Below, in pieces: positions 18,309 to 27,695 of a stretch of DNA of 64,000 nt (its first letter is position 1; each line of letters opens with the position of its first letter). The DNA is from RH-AL1 sp965277735. GTDB taxonomy: Bacteria > Pseudomonadota > Alphaproteobacteria > Rhizobiales > Beijerinckiaceae. The position numbers and the translations under genes were made by a program. The stretch covers positions 1,178,001 to 1,242,000 of the forward strand of contig CBDIDO010000003.1 of assembly GCA_965277735.1 (NCBI GenBank). The letters are read 5' to 3'. Under the pieces are notes generated by a model. That model was not told the DNA's origin. It made no database searches and saw only the letters and a list, made by a program, of their open reading frames with translations.

Positions 18309-19319
18309 ATGGAGCCGATCGCGCGCAGCTTTCGCTCAGCACGCCATACGACGGCATACTGGGAGATCGGCCCCGCCGACGGGCCATTGATGATCTTCCT
18401 CCACGGCTGGCCCGGGATCGGCCTGATGTGGCGGGCGCAGATGCAGGCGTTCGGCGCCGAGGGTTGGCGCTGTGTCGCCCCCGACATGCGCGGCTACGGC
18501 GGCTCATCGGCCCCGGCTGATCCCGAGGCATATGCCATACGGGAGATCGTCCACGACATGGTCGACCTGCACGATCATCTCGGGGGGCGCCCCGCAATCT
18601 GGGTCGGCCACGACCTGGGAAGCCCCGTCGCCGCGGCCTTGGCCGCGCATCATCCTTCCCGATGTAAGGGATTGGTGTTGGTCTCGGTCCCGTACCTTCC
18701 GGGTGGCTTCGCGTTGGCCAGTCTTGTGCCGCTCGTCAATCGCGACCTCTACCCGCCCGACGAATATCCTGACGGACCATGGGACTATTGCCGGTTTTAC
18801 GCGACGCACTTCGAGCAGACGGTAAGCGACTTCGAGGCGGACATCCCGGCCACGCTCGCGGCGATTTATCAGCTCGGGACCTCAATCTCGAAGGGCCGTG
18901 TCTACAGGACGGCAACAGTGACGCGACGCGGAGGCTGGTTCGGGGCGACGCGGCGCCCGCCGGCGGCGGCGCCAGATCCCGCGCTTTGGCCCCCCGCCGA
19001 TTTCGTGGCCCTGGTCGCAGCATTTCGCGTGACCGGGTTCCGGCCGGCAAACGCCTGGTATCTCAACGACGATGCCAACACAGCCTACGCCGGCGAGGCG
19101 CCGCATGACGGCCGGCTCGGTCAGCCCATCCTATTCGTGAACGGAGCTTTCGACGCGCTTTGCGATACCGGTCAGAGCCGTATTGGGGAACCGATGCGCC
19201 AAGTCTGCGCGGATCTTTCACTGACCGAGCAGGCAGCGGGGCACTGGTTGCCGCTCGAGCGAAAGATCGAGCTGGCCGACGACATTCGCCGTTGGGCAGA
19301 TGCCAAGCAACTCGCCTAG
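18309..19319 (+). CDS. Epoxide-hydrolase-like alpha/beta hydrolase
   Basis: 336-aa alpha/beta hydrolase related to the gene at 16882. HGWP (residues 32-35) forms the oxyanion hole, Asp102 of GHDLG is the nucleophile, and a QAAGHWLPLE histidine is near the C-terminus. PDMRGYGGSS is shared with the upstream paralog. Preferred start is the ATG at 18309, about 8 bases after GGAG; a TTG two codons upstream is also in frame. Likely converts an epoxide or related electrophile; with the neighbouring VOC protein it could handle reactive breakdown products, which is inference from context only. Confidence 0.86.
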   Translation: MEPIARSFRSARHTTAYWEIGPADGPLMIFLHGWPGIGLMWRAQMQAFGAEGWRCVAPDMRGYGGSSAPADPEAYAIREIVHDMVDLHDHLGGRPAIWVGHDLGSPVAAALAAHHPSRCKGLVLVSVPYLPGGFALASLVPLVNRDLYPPDEYPDGPWDYCRFYATHFEQTVSDFEADIPATLAAIYQLGTSISKGRVYRTATVTRRGGWFGATRRPPAAAPDPALWPPADFVALVAAFRVTGFRPANAWYLNDDANTAYAGEAPHDGRLGQPILFVNGAFDALCDTGQSRIGEPMRQVCADLSLTEQAAGHWLPLERKIELADDIRRWADAKQLA

Positions 19320-19355
19320 AGCACGAATGCCGCGACCTGACTTCGAGGATCAGCA

Positions 19356-19817
19356 ATGAATGCACCCGACGCATCCACCACCTTAAAAACCTCCAGCCCG
19401 TTCGCGTCATGGCGGCCGAGCCACGCCGGTATCCGTGTGCCAAACTTCGACGAAGCCGTTGCCTGGTATACCACCACACTCGATTTCCGGCTGTTAAAAT
19501 CGACGTCAATTGGGAAGCTAACCTTTGGCTTCCTCGCACTTGCGACGGGCGAAGGCTTTACCTTCGAGATCCTAGCCGGCCCCGGTGCTGCCGAAAGGCC
19601 GCCGTTCGAGAGCTTGCGTGAAAGCTACGACTCGTCGGGGTGGCATCACATAGGCATTCAGGTCGACGATGTGGACGAGACCTTAAGTGAGCTGCAGCGC
19701 CGTGGCGTCTCGATCATCGCCGAGCCTCGCGACGTTCCGGCTCTTGGCCTACGCATCGCCTTCTTTGCCGACCCTTGGCGGAATCTTCTCGAGGTGATCG
19801 CACCGATCGGGCGTTAG
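19356..19817 (+). CDS. VOC family (glyoxalase/dioxygenase-fold) protein
   Basis: 153-aa single-domain vicinal-oxygen-chelate protein built from two beta-alpha-beta-beta-beta units. Candidate metal ligands are the His in SHAGIRVPNF, a Glu in FTFEILAG, the His in GWHHIGIQVDD and the Glu in the final NLLEVI. Families with this fold include glyoxalase I, extradiol dioxygenases and epimerases; the small size fits a lyase/epimerase or a stress-resistance protein. It follows the hydrolase by 36 bp with a GAGGA ribosome site, so it is probably co-transcribed with the hydrolase array. Confidence 0.82.
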   Translation: MNAPDASTTLKTSSPFASWRPSHAGIRVPNFDEAVAWYTTTLDFRLLKSTSIGKLTFGFLALATGEGFTFEILAGPGAAERPPFESLRESYDSSGWHHIGIQVDDVDETLSELQRRGVSIIAEPRDVPALGLRIAFFADPWRNLLEVIAPIGR

Positions 19818-19891
19818 GCCGAGACTGCGATCAAGGAATGCCATAACCCCCTCGAACAAGATTCTGCGACCAAGACTAGAGAAGGCAGACA

Positions 19892-20364
19892 ATGAAGGGT
19901 TTGCTCTTGTGTTTAGGGGGCCAGGAGTTCGCTCTCCCGCAAACGGGCCATGAAGACCGACAGACAGCCGTCGATTTACAGCGCTTGATCACTCACGAAC
20001 AGGTGAGGGTTGTTATCGCAATAGCCGAGGCGCGAAGCTTTTCGGGCGCCGCTGCTAAACTAGGCGTATCTCAGCCCGCAATCAGCCAGCAAGTTCGTCG
20101 TATAGAGCACTTCGCAGGCGTGTTCTTCCGGCGATCTAGCCGCGGTGGAGCTGACGAGTGATGGTGAAGCGCTGATGGTTTATGCCAAGGCGATACGCGG
20201 TCTCGCCGACGATTTCCGAAGTCAGCTGCAGCGGACGAAAGCGCCTCAGGGCAACGTCTGTAGGTTCGCAAAACGACTCATACGTCTCTGGGTTGGTCGC
20301 CGCCGCGCCAGCTACGGCAGCTAACTGCGACTTTCGTCTGAAAGCTGCCGGGCCGCTATCGTGA
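19892..20364 (+). pseudogene. LysR family regulator, truncated and frameshifted
   Basis: Remnant of a LysR-type regulator gene. The HTH reads VVIAIAEARSFSGAAAKLG then SQPAISQQVRRIEHFAG. Just after FFRRSSRG the frame shifts to VELTSDGEALMVYAKAIRG, and a further shift leads to GSQNDSYVSGL, the start of the effector domain. The sequence stops at 20362-20364, so most of the effector domain is gone. The gene is dead; it adjoins the region that carries the IS91-type unit, which may have removed its 3' part. Confidence 0.78.
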
Positions 20365-20680
20365 AGAGTTTCGGATGCCTTTAGGCGTACGAAAGTGGCC
20401 GAAGAACGAACCCGCTGGCCGCACGTGGAGGTCTATGGGGTTTTGAGGAACGGCTCGTGCCAGTGGGCGCGAAGACAGCCTCGAGAGGTGTCGCTGGCGA
20501 CGGCACGGAAGCGGTCCGACGGAGGCGTTAGACGGTCGCGGCAAAGCAGCTGAAGGTTCGATCTCGGACGATAGGAGCGGATCCGCAGGTAAAGCCGCGC
20601 GAGCAGACGCATGTAGACGCGTGGGAGCGATCGTCGAGGCCGCCGGGCCAAGCCGTGAGGGAGTTCTGGGTCGTGCCGGG
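20365..20680. other. Gene-free spacer next to the IS91-type transposase
   Basis: About 316 bases between the broken LysR gene and the end of the IS91-type transposase gene. No open frame with family similarity was found on either strand. It probably includes the terminal end of the IS91-type unit, but IS91 elements lack inverted repeats and target duplications, so the boundary could not be set by eye. Confidence 0.4.
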
Positions 20681-21874
20681 TCACGACGTCACCGTCCGGG
20701 TCGGCGTGACGGTATCCGGCGGCGCTCGCGCTTGCCTCCCGCGCTCGAAGGTCTCGATGATCGTCATGCGCCCGCCGCAGCATGGACACGGTGGTCGATG
20801 GTCTGGCGCAGCGGCGGGCTCCTCCGTCGCGCTTGGCGCGGACACGGCGAGCAGGTCCCTGGCCTTCGCGACGTTGGCCTTGCGGCCGGCGCTGGCGAGC
20901 AGGCCGTAGTGGCGGATGCGATGGAAGCCTTTGGGCAGGACATGCAGCAGGAAGCGGCGGATGAACTCGTCGGCGGCAAGCGTCATGGTGCGGTGGCGCT
21001 CGGCGCCCTCACGGCGGTAGTCCTTGTAGCGGAAGGTGATGCCGGTCTCGTCGTGCGAGATCAGCCGCCGGTTCGCGATGGCGACACGGTGCGTGTAGCG
21101 CGACAGATAGGCGAGCACGGCCTCCGGCCCGGCGAAAGGCGCCTTGGCATAGACGACCCAGCGCTGCTTCCGAACGGGCGCCAGGTAGCGCTGGAACGCG
21201 CGGCGATCGACGAGACCGAGATGATCGCCGAAGAACCGGAGGCAGCCGGCTTCATGCAGCCCGAGCAGGCGCGTCAGGAACAGCCGTCGGAACAGCTTGC
21301 CGAGAACCCGGACTGGCAGCAGGAAGGCCGGGCGTGACGAGACCCAGCGCTGGCGGTCGAGCGAGAAGCCGCCGCCGGGCACGATCATGTGGATGTGCGG
21401 ATGGTGCATCATCGCCGAGCCCCAGGTGTGGAGCACGGCCGTGATGCCGATACGCGCGCCGAGATGGCGAGGGTCGGCGGCGATGGTGAGCATGGTCTCC
21501 GACGCCGCCTTGAAGAGGAGATCGTAGACGACCGCCTTGTTGGGGAAGGCGATGGCGGCGATCTCGGCCGGCAGCGTGAAGACGACGTGGAAGTAGCCGA
21601 CCGGGAGCAGGTCCGCTTCGCGCTCGGCCAACCAGGTGCGTGCCGCGGCCCCTTGGCACTTGGGGCAGTGCCTGTTCCTGCAGCTGTTGTAAGCGATGCG
21701 AACGAAGCCGCAGTCGTCACAAGCGTCGACATGGCCGCCAAGAGCGGTGGTGCGGCAGGTCTCGATCGCCGCCATGACCTTGAGCTGGTGCAGGCTCAGG
21801 TGCCCAGTATGAGCGGCCCGGTACGCCGGGCCGGCGGCACGGAAGATGTCTGCGACCTCGAGAGAGGCGCGCAA
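20681..21874 (-). CDS. IS91 family transposase
   Basis: 397-aa transposase of the IS91/Y2-HUH rolling-circle family. The N-terminal zinc-binding region has CDDCGFVRIAYNSCRNRHCPKC (six of the expected cysteines/histidine), and the HUH metal site is HHPHIHM. The later conserved YLSRYTHRVAI holds the catalytic tyrosine region, and a CPCC zinc-like pair is near the C-terminus. Length is normal and the frame is intact, so the protein should be able to nick and transfer single-stranded DNA. It starts 4 bases after the end of the recombinase frame. Confidence 0.93.
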   Translation of the reverse strand: MRASLEVADIFRAAGPAYRAAHTGHLSLHQLKVMAAIETCRTTALGGHVDACDDCGFVRIAYNSCRNRHCPKCQGAAARTWLAEREADLLPVGYFHVVFTLPAEIAAIAFPNKAVVYDLLFKAASETMLTIAADPRHLGARIGITAVLHTWGSAMMHHPHIHMIVPGGGFSLDRQRWVSSRPAFLLPVRVLGKLFRRLFLTRLLGLHEAGCLRFFGDHLGLVDRRAFQRYLAPVRKQRWVVYAKAPFAGPEAVLAYLSRYTHRVAIANRRLISHDETGITFRYKDYRREGAERHRTMTLAADEFIRRFLLHVLPKGFHRIRHYGLLASAGRKANVAKARDLLAVSAPSATEEPAAAPDHRPPCPCCGGRMTIIETFERGRQARAPPDTVTPTRTVTS

Positions 21875-21878
21875 GGCG

Positions 21879-22786
21879 TCAACCGCCCGGCGCGTGCTCT
21901 CCGATCCTGAGCATGCCGAGCTTGTCGAGCGGGCTGGTGACGGCGCGGACCGTGCGTGTCGCGACCCTTGTGTAGAAAGCGGTGTTGTCCAGCTTGGCGT
22001 GGCCGAGCAGCGCCTGGATCACCCGAATGTCGATGCCGTCCTCGAGAAGGTGGGGGCGAAGCTGTGGCGCAGCGTGTGCGGGCCGACCCGCTTGGCGATG
22101 TCGGCCGCATGCGCCGCCTCGGCGACGATGCGATGGAGTTGGCGCGTGCTGATCGGCTTCAGCGCATGCTGCCCCGGGAACAGCCAGCCGTCGCGATGCA
22201 TCACCCCCTGCTGGCGCCCGAGCGTCCACCACTGGCGCAGGAGGCTCAGCAGATCGGCCGAGAGCAAGGCATTGCGGTACTGGCCTCCCTTGCCGCGCTC
22301 GACCCTGAGCAGCATGCGCTCGCTGTCGATGTCGGCGACCTTCAACATCGAGACCTCGGCGACGCGAAGGCCGGAGCCGTAGGCGACCGACAGCGCCGCC
22401 TGGTGCTTGAGGCAGGTGGTCGCGTCGAGCAGGCGGGCGACCTCGTCGCGGCTCAGCACCACGGGCAGGTTGCGCGGATGGGCCAGCCGGACAAGCTTGC
22501 GCGCGAGGTCCGGCCGATCGAGCGTGTGCGTGAAGAAGAACCGCAGCGCCGCCACGATGCTGTTCATGGTCGGCACCGGGACGCCGGCCTCGCGCTGCTC
22601 GACCTGAAAGCGGCGCAGGTCCTCCGCCGTGGCCGTGCCGGGCGAGCGGCCGATGAAGGTGGCGAACCGCCCGACATCGCGGATGTAGTTGCGCTGCGTC
22701 TCCCGCGAGAACCGGCGCATGGTCATGTCGTCGATCAGTCGTTGGCGCAGAGGGCTGATCGGTGCAGCTACATCGAGATCGTTCAT
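21879..22786 (-). pseudogene. Tyrosine recombinase with a one-base deletion
   Basis: Phage-integrase-type tyrosine recombinase (XerC/D-like, about 300 codons). The N-terminal SAM-like domain begins RQRLIDDMTMRRFSRETQ, the first catalytic Arg is in GSGLRVAEV, and HTLRH is present. Immediately after HTLRHSFA the frame shifts (near 22055, consistent with one lost base), giving a stop at 22019. The remaining catalytic parts, LLGHAKLD and the tyrosine of NTAFYTRV, are in the adjacent frame down to 21879. All catalytic residues exist but not in one frame, so it is a recent pseudogene or a sequencing indel. Confidence 0.82.
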
Positions 22787-23009
22787 CGGACGGCTCCCTG
22801 AATGAAGGAGCCGAGATGCTCTGTTCGCGTCCGACGTCGCTCAAGCCGCGCTCGTCGAACGATCTCCTATCTCACCGCAGCCGCAGCCCCTCCCGCGCAG
22901 CCGGTTCGTTCAACGGCCAGCAATCCCCCCGTCGAGACGTTCCACCTGAGGCCATTGTTGGCCACGGAGAGAAGGTCATGGGACGATCTGAGTAAGATCC
23001 CGGCGCGAT

Positions 23010-23602
23010 CGATCGCCGAGCATGGAATGCAGCCAGGCTCATCGGAGCCAAGCGAGCACTGAAGCCCCAACAGGTTTGGGCCATTCGCTTCCTGCTCGAT
23101 CGCGAGAAGCGAGTCCGAGACCGGGCATTGTTCGACCTCGCGATCGACAGCAAGCTTCGCGGATGCGACCTCGTGAAGATCAAATAGGCGAGCTTGTAAG
23201 CGGCGGACACGTGCGTACCCAGGCGATTGTGATCCAACAGAAGACCGGACGACCGGTCCAATTCGAGCTTCTCGAGCCGGCTCGCTCCACCATTCTTGCA
23301 TGGCTTGAGCGCCGGGGCGGTTACCATCGACGACTTCGCTTTTCCGAGCCGGATCGATCATGCCGCACATATCAGCACTGGGCAGTACGCTCGGCTTGTC
23401 GACGAGTGGGTCGTGGGCATCGGCTTGCATGCGGAGGACTACGGCACGCACTCGCTCCGTCGTACCAAAGCTTCCATCATCTACAAAAGGACCGGCAACC
23501 TACGGGCCGCGCAGATGGCATACCAAGATCGAGAGCACAGTTCGCTACCTCGGCGTCGACATCGAAGACGCGCTGACGCTTGCTGAAGGCACCGAGCTTT
23601 AA
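23010..23602 (+). pseudogene. Decayed site-specific integrase
   Basis: Remnant of a small alphaproteobacterial tyrosine integrase, about 200 codons. Recognisable parts in three frames: ALKPQQVWAIRFLLDRE and KLRGCDLVKIK, then (after a shift that creates TAG at 23185-23187) IGELVSGGHVRTQAI and KTGRPVQFELLEPARS, then TIDDFAFPSRIDHAAHIST with YGTHSLRRTKAS. The final part is KIESTVRYLGVDIEDALTL in yet another frame. Three frameshifts make it inactive. It sits beside the IS91-type unit and suggests that this stretch was an entry site for mobile DNA. Confidence 0.78.
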
Positions 23603-23781
23603 CAGGCTGGCTTCTCGGGTAGGCCGGGAAGCCAAGCGGCGCTCTGCGCCCAATTGCTGACGTTCAAGACCGCCGGGGCTTCCCCAAAGAGCGGTCTTTC
23701 AGGCGAGGGGCTTTGTCCGGCAACGCACCGCAGCGCGCGGCAAGCGCCTTGCACGTCGGTCACCACGTCGGGCCGACAGAC

Positions 23782-25263
23782 ATGCAGATCGCAATCCATC
23801 TCGACACGTCCAGCAAGCTCACCCTGCAACGCCAGATCGTCGACCAGATCGCGGCGCTCATCCAGGGGGGCAAGCTGAAGGCCGGGGCCGCCCTGCCCAG
23901 CACACGCGAGCTAAGCGGCCAGCTTGGCGTCTCCCGCAACACGGTGTCCGAGGCCTACGAGCGGCTCGCGGCGGAAGGCTACATCTCGACGGCCCGGGCG
24001 CGGGGCACCTTCGTCCGCGCGATCGGCGCCGAGGATGGCATGTCGGCGGGGGCCAAGGCGCTGATCGAGGCTCGGGCGCCGACGATCGCGACGAACCTGC
24101 CGCTGCCTTACACGGGGCGCGGGCTTCCAGGGCTCTACGAGCCGCCCGATCCGGAGATCCGGATCGATTTTCGCTTCGGTCGCTCGGACCCGCACTCTTT
24201 TCCTGAGAAGATCTGGCGGCGGCTTCTGCTCGATTGCCTGGGCGGGGCCGCCGAACGGCTGAGCCAATACAACGACCCGTCCGGGTTGCCGGAGCTTCGC
24301 GAGCTGATCGCCGAATTCCTCGGGCCTGCGCGCGGCATCACCACGACGCCGGACAGCGTGATCGTCGTCGGCGGGTTTCAGCAGGGCATCAATCTCGCCG
24401 CCCACCTTCTCGTCGGCGTCGGCACCCCGATCGTCATGGAGGCGCCGTGCTATCGGGGCGCGGCGTTCCTGTTCGAAAGCTACGGGGGCAAGGTGATTCC
24501 GGTGCCGATCGACGCGGCAGGCCTCGACGTCGATCGCCTGCCCTCGCACCGGGGCAAGCTCGTCTACGTGACGCCGTCGCATCAATTTCCGACCGGCATC
24601 ACGATGACGATGGAGCGGCGCCTGGCCCTGCTGGAATGGGCCGCGCGGAGCGGCGCCTACATCCTGGAGGTCGATTACGATTCCGACTTCCGCTACGAGG
24701 GATCGATCCTGCCGTCGCTGCAATCGCTCGATCGCCACGGCTGCGTCATCTATCTGAATTCGTTTTCCCGCTCGCTCGGGCCGGGCCTGCGCCTCGGCTA
24801 CATGGTCTTGCCGCGCGACCTCATCCACGCCGCCTCGACCCTCAAAGGCCTGATCGACAACGGCTCGCCCTGGCTCGAGCAGGCGACGCTCGCGCAGTTC
24901 ATCAAGAACGGCAGCCTCGCGACGCAGCTCAAGCGGATTCGCCAGACCTATATGCGCCGCCGCGATGCGGTCCTGACGTCGCTTGGCGCCAAGTTCGGTG
25001 ACGTCGTCGCAACCGGCACCGAGGGCGGCACGCATATGCTGTGGCAGGTGCCCGCGGCGTTCGGACCGGCCGCACAATTGAAGCGCTGCGCGCGGCAGCT
25101 CGGCGTTGGCCTGCATCCTCTCGACGAAGGTGCCGTGCTCTTTGCCGATGCGGTGCCGGACAGCGCCCACAAGGTCGTCATCGGCTACACGCACCTCGGC
25201 GAAGCGCAAATCGAAGACGGTATAGCCAAGATTTCCAAAGCCGCAGAACACGGCCTGCATTGA
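23782..25263 (+). CDS. MocR-type regulator (GntR HTH fused to aminotransferase fold) with altered PLP lysine
   Basis: 493-aa MocR/GabR-family regulator: a GntR winged HTH at about residues 8-75 (QRQIVDQIAALIQGGKL, LPSTRELSGQLGVSRNTV) and a fold-type I aminotransferase domain over residues 130-490. The PLP ring-binding Asp region is intact (EVDYDSDFRY), but the Schiff-base lysine position, normally TFSKSL, reads SFSRSL, so Arg330 replaces Lys. It may bind another effector or PLP non-covalently. The ATG at 23782 begins the family homology; the frame is open from 23713. It lies 177 bp upstream of the molybdoenzyme gene, its probable target. Confidence 0.87.
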   Translation: MQIAIHLDTSSKLTLQRQIVDQIAALIQGGKLKAGAALPSTRELSGQLGVSRNTVSEAYERLAAEGYISTARARGTFVRAIGAEDGMSAGAKALIEARAPTIATNLPLPYTGRGLPGLYEPPDPEIRIDFRFGRSDPHSFPEKIWRRLLLDCLGGAAERLSQYNDPSGLPELRELIAEFLGPARGITTTPDSVIVVGGFQQGINLAAHLLVGVGTPIVMEAPCYRGAAFLFESYGGKVIPVPIDAAGLDVDRLPSHRGKLVYVTPSHQFPTGITMTMERRLALLEWAARSGAYILEVDYDSDFRYEGSILPSLQSLDRHGCVIYLNSFSRSLGPGLRLGYMVLPRDLIHAASTLKGLIDNGSPWLEQATLAQFIKNGSLATQLKRIRQTYMRRRDAVLTSLGAKFGDVVATGTEGGTHMLWQVPAAFGPAAQLKRCARQLGVGLHPLDEGAVLFADAVPDSAHKVVIGYTHLGEAQIEDGIAKISKAAEHGLH

Positions 25264-25440
25264 TCAAACGCTATCGCCGGATGAATATAGCGGTCCGGCC
25301 TGGCCTCATGGATTCATCACCAACTGGCTCTTCCGCTTGGTTCGACTGCCTCTAATCTCGCCGAACGAAGGCACGATTGCGCGGGGAATGCCCCGAATGC
25401 TCCGGGCTCGTGCCGGTGCCCCTCGGATGGAGAGCTTGGC

Positions 25441-27654
25441 ATGTCGACGAATTCGAGCGAAACAACTGCGAGCGAGACCACGATCGTCCGCGGCGCCTGC
25501 CCGCAGGATTGCCCCGATACGTGCGCGTTCCTCTATCACGTGAAGGACGAGAAGCTCGTCGCCGTGACGGGCGACCCCGACCATCCGATGACCCGCGGCG
25601 GCCTCTGCGTGAAGCTCAACAACTTCGCGGAGCACCATTACCATCCCGATCGCCTGCTGCATCCGATGAAGCGGACCGGGCCGAAGGGTTCGAGCCAATA
25701 CGAGCGCATCAGCTGGGACGAGGCGCTGGCGACGATCAAGTCGAAGTGGACCGAGATCATCGACGAGCACGGCAGCGAGGCGATCATGCCGCATGCCTAT
25801 CTTGGCAATCAAGGCACGGCCAACGGGCTGACCGCCGGCGACGCCTTCTTCAATCGTTTGGGCTCCACCGTCGCCGAGAAGACCTATTGCGAGTCGGGCT
25901 CGTCGACGGCGTGGGTGATGACGGTCGGCCCGACGGGCGGTCTCGACGTCGAGAGCATGGCCCATTCCGACTACATCATCGTGTGGGGCATGAACATGGT
26001 GTTCACCAACCTGCACGGTTGGCCATTCATCCTCGAGGCGCGGAAGAAGGGCGCCAAGGTCGTCGTCATCGATCCCTACAAATCGCGCACCGCGAAACAG
26101 TCGGACTGGCATATCGCCATCAAGCCCGGCACCGACGGCGCGCTGGCGCTCGGGATGATGAACGTGATCATCGAGGAGGATCTCTACGATCACGATTACG
26201 TCGAGACCTACACGCTCGGCTTCGAGGAGCTGAAGGCCCGCGCCGCGGAATTCCCGGTCGAGCGCGTCGCCATGATCACCGGCATCCCGGCGCAGGACAT
26301 CCTCACCCTGTCGCGCGAATACGCGAAGGCCAAAGTCTCGGCGATCCGCCAGGGCGTGGCGATCGAGCGCTCGCCCGGCGGCGGCGACGCGGTGCGCGCC
26401 GTGACCTGCCTGCCGGCGCTCACCGGCGCCTGGCGCAAGCCCGGCGGCGGCACGATGGAGATGCCGATCTACGAGTTTCCGATGAGCCTCGCCCACGTGT
26501 GCCGACCGGACTGGATCAAGCCGGGCACGCGGGTACTGAACGAACTCGACCTCGGGCCGGCGCTGACGGGCAAGATCCCGCTCGATCCGCCGATCAAGTC
26601 CGTGTTCTTCTACAATTCGAACCCAGTCTCGCAGGCGCCCAACACGAGCGAGCTGGTCCGCGGCCTGAAGCGCGAGGACTTGTTCACGGTCGCGAGTGAG
26701 CTGTTCATCACCGACACCGCGAAATACGCCGACATCCTGCTGCCGGCGGCGATGCAGGGCGAGCAATACGACATAATGGTCACCTGGGGTCATCTCTACC
26801 TCGAGATGAACATGCCGGCGATCAAGCCGCGCGGCGAGTGTCTGCCCAACATCGACATGTTCCGGCGCCTCGCAAAGACGATGGGCTTCGACGACGGTTA
26901 TTGGGACATGACCGACGACGAGTGGCTCACCAAGGCCTACGACTGGGATGCGCCGGCGCTGCAGGGCATCACGCTCGACATCCTCAAGCAGGACGGCTGG
27001 AAGCGCCTCAACGTCGGCCTGCCGCACGAGCGCGCGCCGCACGCGGAGGGCAACTTCAAGACGCCGTCGGGCAAATGCGAGTTTGCCTCCAGCATGGCCG
27101 CCGGCGGCAACATGGTCCTCGAAGTCTGGCGCTCGGGCTACGCGGGCATGCAAGTGGGCGGCTACGTCGATCCCGTGCCAAACTACATCCCGCCGCACGA
27201 CGAGATCGACGACGACGGCGTCGACACCGGCCGTTTCCCGCTGCGGATGATCTCGCCGAAGCCGCACGCGTTCCTCAACACGCAATACGGCAACGAGAAG
27301 ATGCAGCAGGGCCATCAGGGCGAGCAGCGTATCATGATCAGCGCGGCCGACGCCGAGAGCCGATCGATCGCCGACGGGTCCTACGTCCGCGTGTTCAACG
27401 ACCGCGGCACGTTCGAAGCACTGGCTCTGGTCAGCGCAGATGTCGAGGCTGGCCTGATGGTGACCAATGTCGGCCACTGGCCGGGGCTTAACCGCACGGG
27501 AACCGCGGTCAATTCGACGACGCCGCAGCGCCACGCGAACCTGGGGCAGGCCGGCGCCTATTCCGACAATTGCGTCCAGGTCGAGCCGGTGATGCCGGGG
27601 CTCGCCGCTGCGGGCGCGACGCCGGCCGGCGTGGTCGCCGAACCGGCGGAGTAG
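25441..27654 (+). CDS. Molybdopterin-dependent oxidoreductase (DMSO reductase superfamily)
   Basis: 737-aa bis-MGD molybdo- or tungstoenzyme catalytic subunit. An N-terminal iron-sulfur site has Cys20, Cys24, Cys28 and Cys56 (CPQDCPDTC then GGLCVK), and TYCESGSSTAW near residue 150 is where the Mo ligand is expected. MGD-binding stretches follow (VWGMNMVFTN, VVVIDPYKSRTA). A C-terminal dinucleotide-binding domain lies at about residues 600-720 (RVFNDRGTFEA). No Tat signal is seen, so it should be cytoplasmic. No electron-transfer subunit is adjacent. A cupin follows 42 bp downstream. The substrate is unknown; relatives oxidise formate or act on small organics. Confidence 0.9.
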   Translation: MSTNSSETTASETTIVRGACPQDCPDTCAFLYHVKDEKLVAVTGDPDHPMTRGGLCVKLNNFAEHHYHPDRLLHPMKRTGPKGSSQYERISWDEALATIKSKWTEIIDEHGSEAIMPHAYLGNQGTANGLTAGDAFFNRLGSTVAEKTYCESGSSTAWVMTVGPTGGLDVESMAHSDYIIVWGMNMVFTNLHGWPFILEARKKGAKVVVIDPYKSRTAKQSDWHIAIKPGTDGALALGMMNVIIEEDLYDHDYVETYTLGFEELKARAAEFPVERVAMITGIPAQDILTLSREYAKAKVSAIRQGVAIERSPGGGDAVRAVTCLPALTGAWRKPGGGTMEMPIYEFPMSLAHVCRPDWIKPGTRVLNELDLGPALTGKIPLDPPIKSVFFYNSNPVSQAPNTSELVRGLKREDLFTVASELFITDTAKYADILLPAAMQGEQYDIMVTWGHLYLEMNMPAIKPRGECLPNIDMFRRLAKTMGFDDGYWDMTDDEWLTKAYDWDAPALQGITLDILKQDGWKRLNVGLPHERAPHAEGNFKTPSGKCEFASSMAAGGNMVLEVWRSGYAGMQVGGYVDPVPNYIPPHDEIDDDGVDTGRFPLRMISPKPHAFLNTQYGNEKMQQGHQGEQRIMISAADAESRSIADGSYVRVFNDRGTFEALALVSADVEAGLMVTNVGHWPGLNRTGTAVNSTTPQRHANLGQAGAYSDNCVQVEPVMPGLAAAGATPAGVVAEPAE

Positions 27655-27695
27655 CACCCCATCATCGGTCACGGTTCGGTAACAGCGAGGTCAAG

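Larger units (their letters stand above)
20681..22786 (-). mobile_element. IS91-type unit: HUH transposase plus tyrosine recombinase
   Basis: A minus-strand pair, tyrosine recombinase then transposase, separated by 4 bases. This two-gene arrangement is common for IS91-family units in alphaproteobacteria. The ends are not marked by inverted repeats or direct repeats, as expected for rolling-circle elements, so the stated limits are only those of the genes. The recombinase carries a frameshift, so the unit may be partly inactive. Confidence 0.7.

Noticed and set aside
25306..27672. 788-codon open frame on the minus strand opposite the molybdoenzyme gene
   Set aside because: Its translation shows no family-like sequence and it is explained by the GC-rich codon pattern of the real plus-strand gene.
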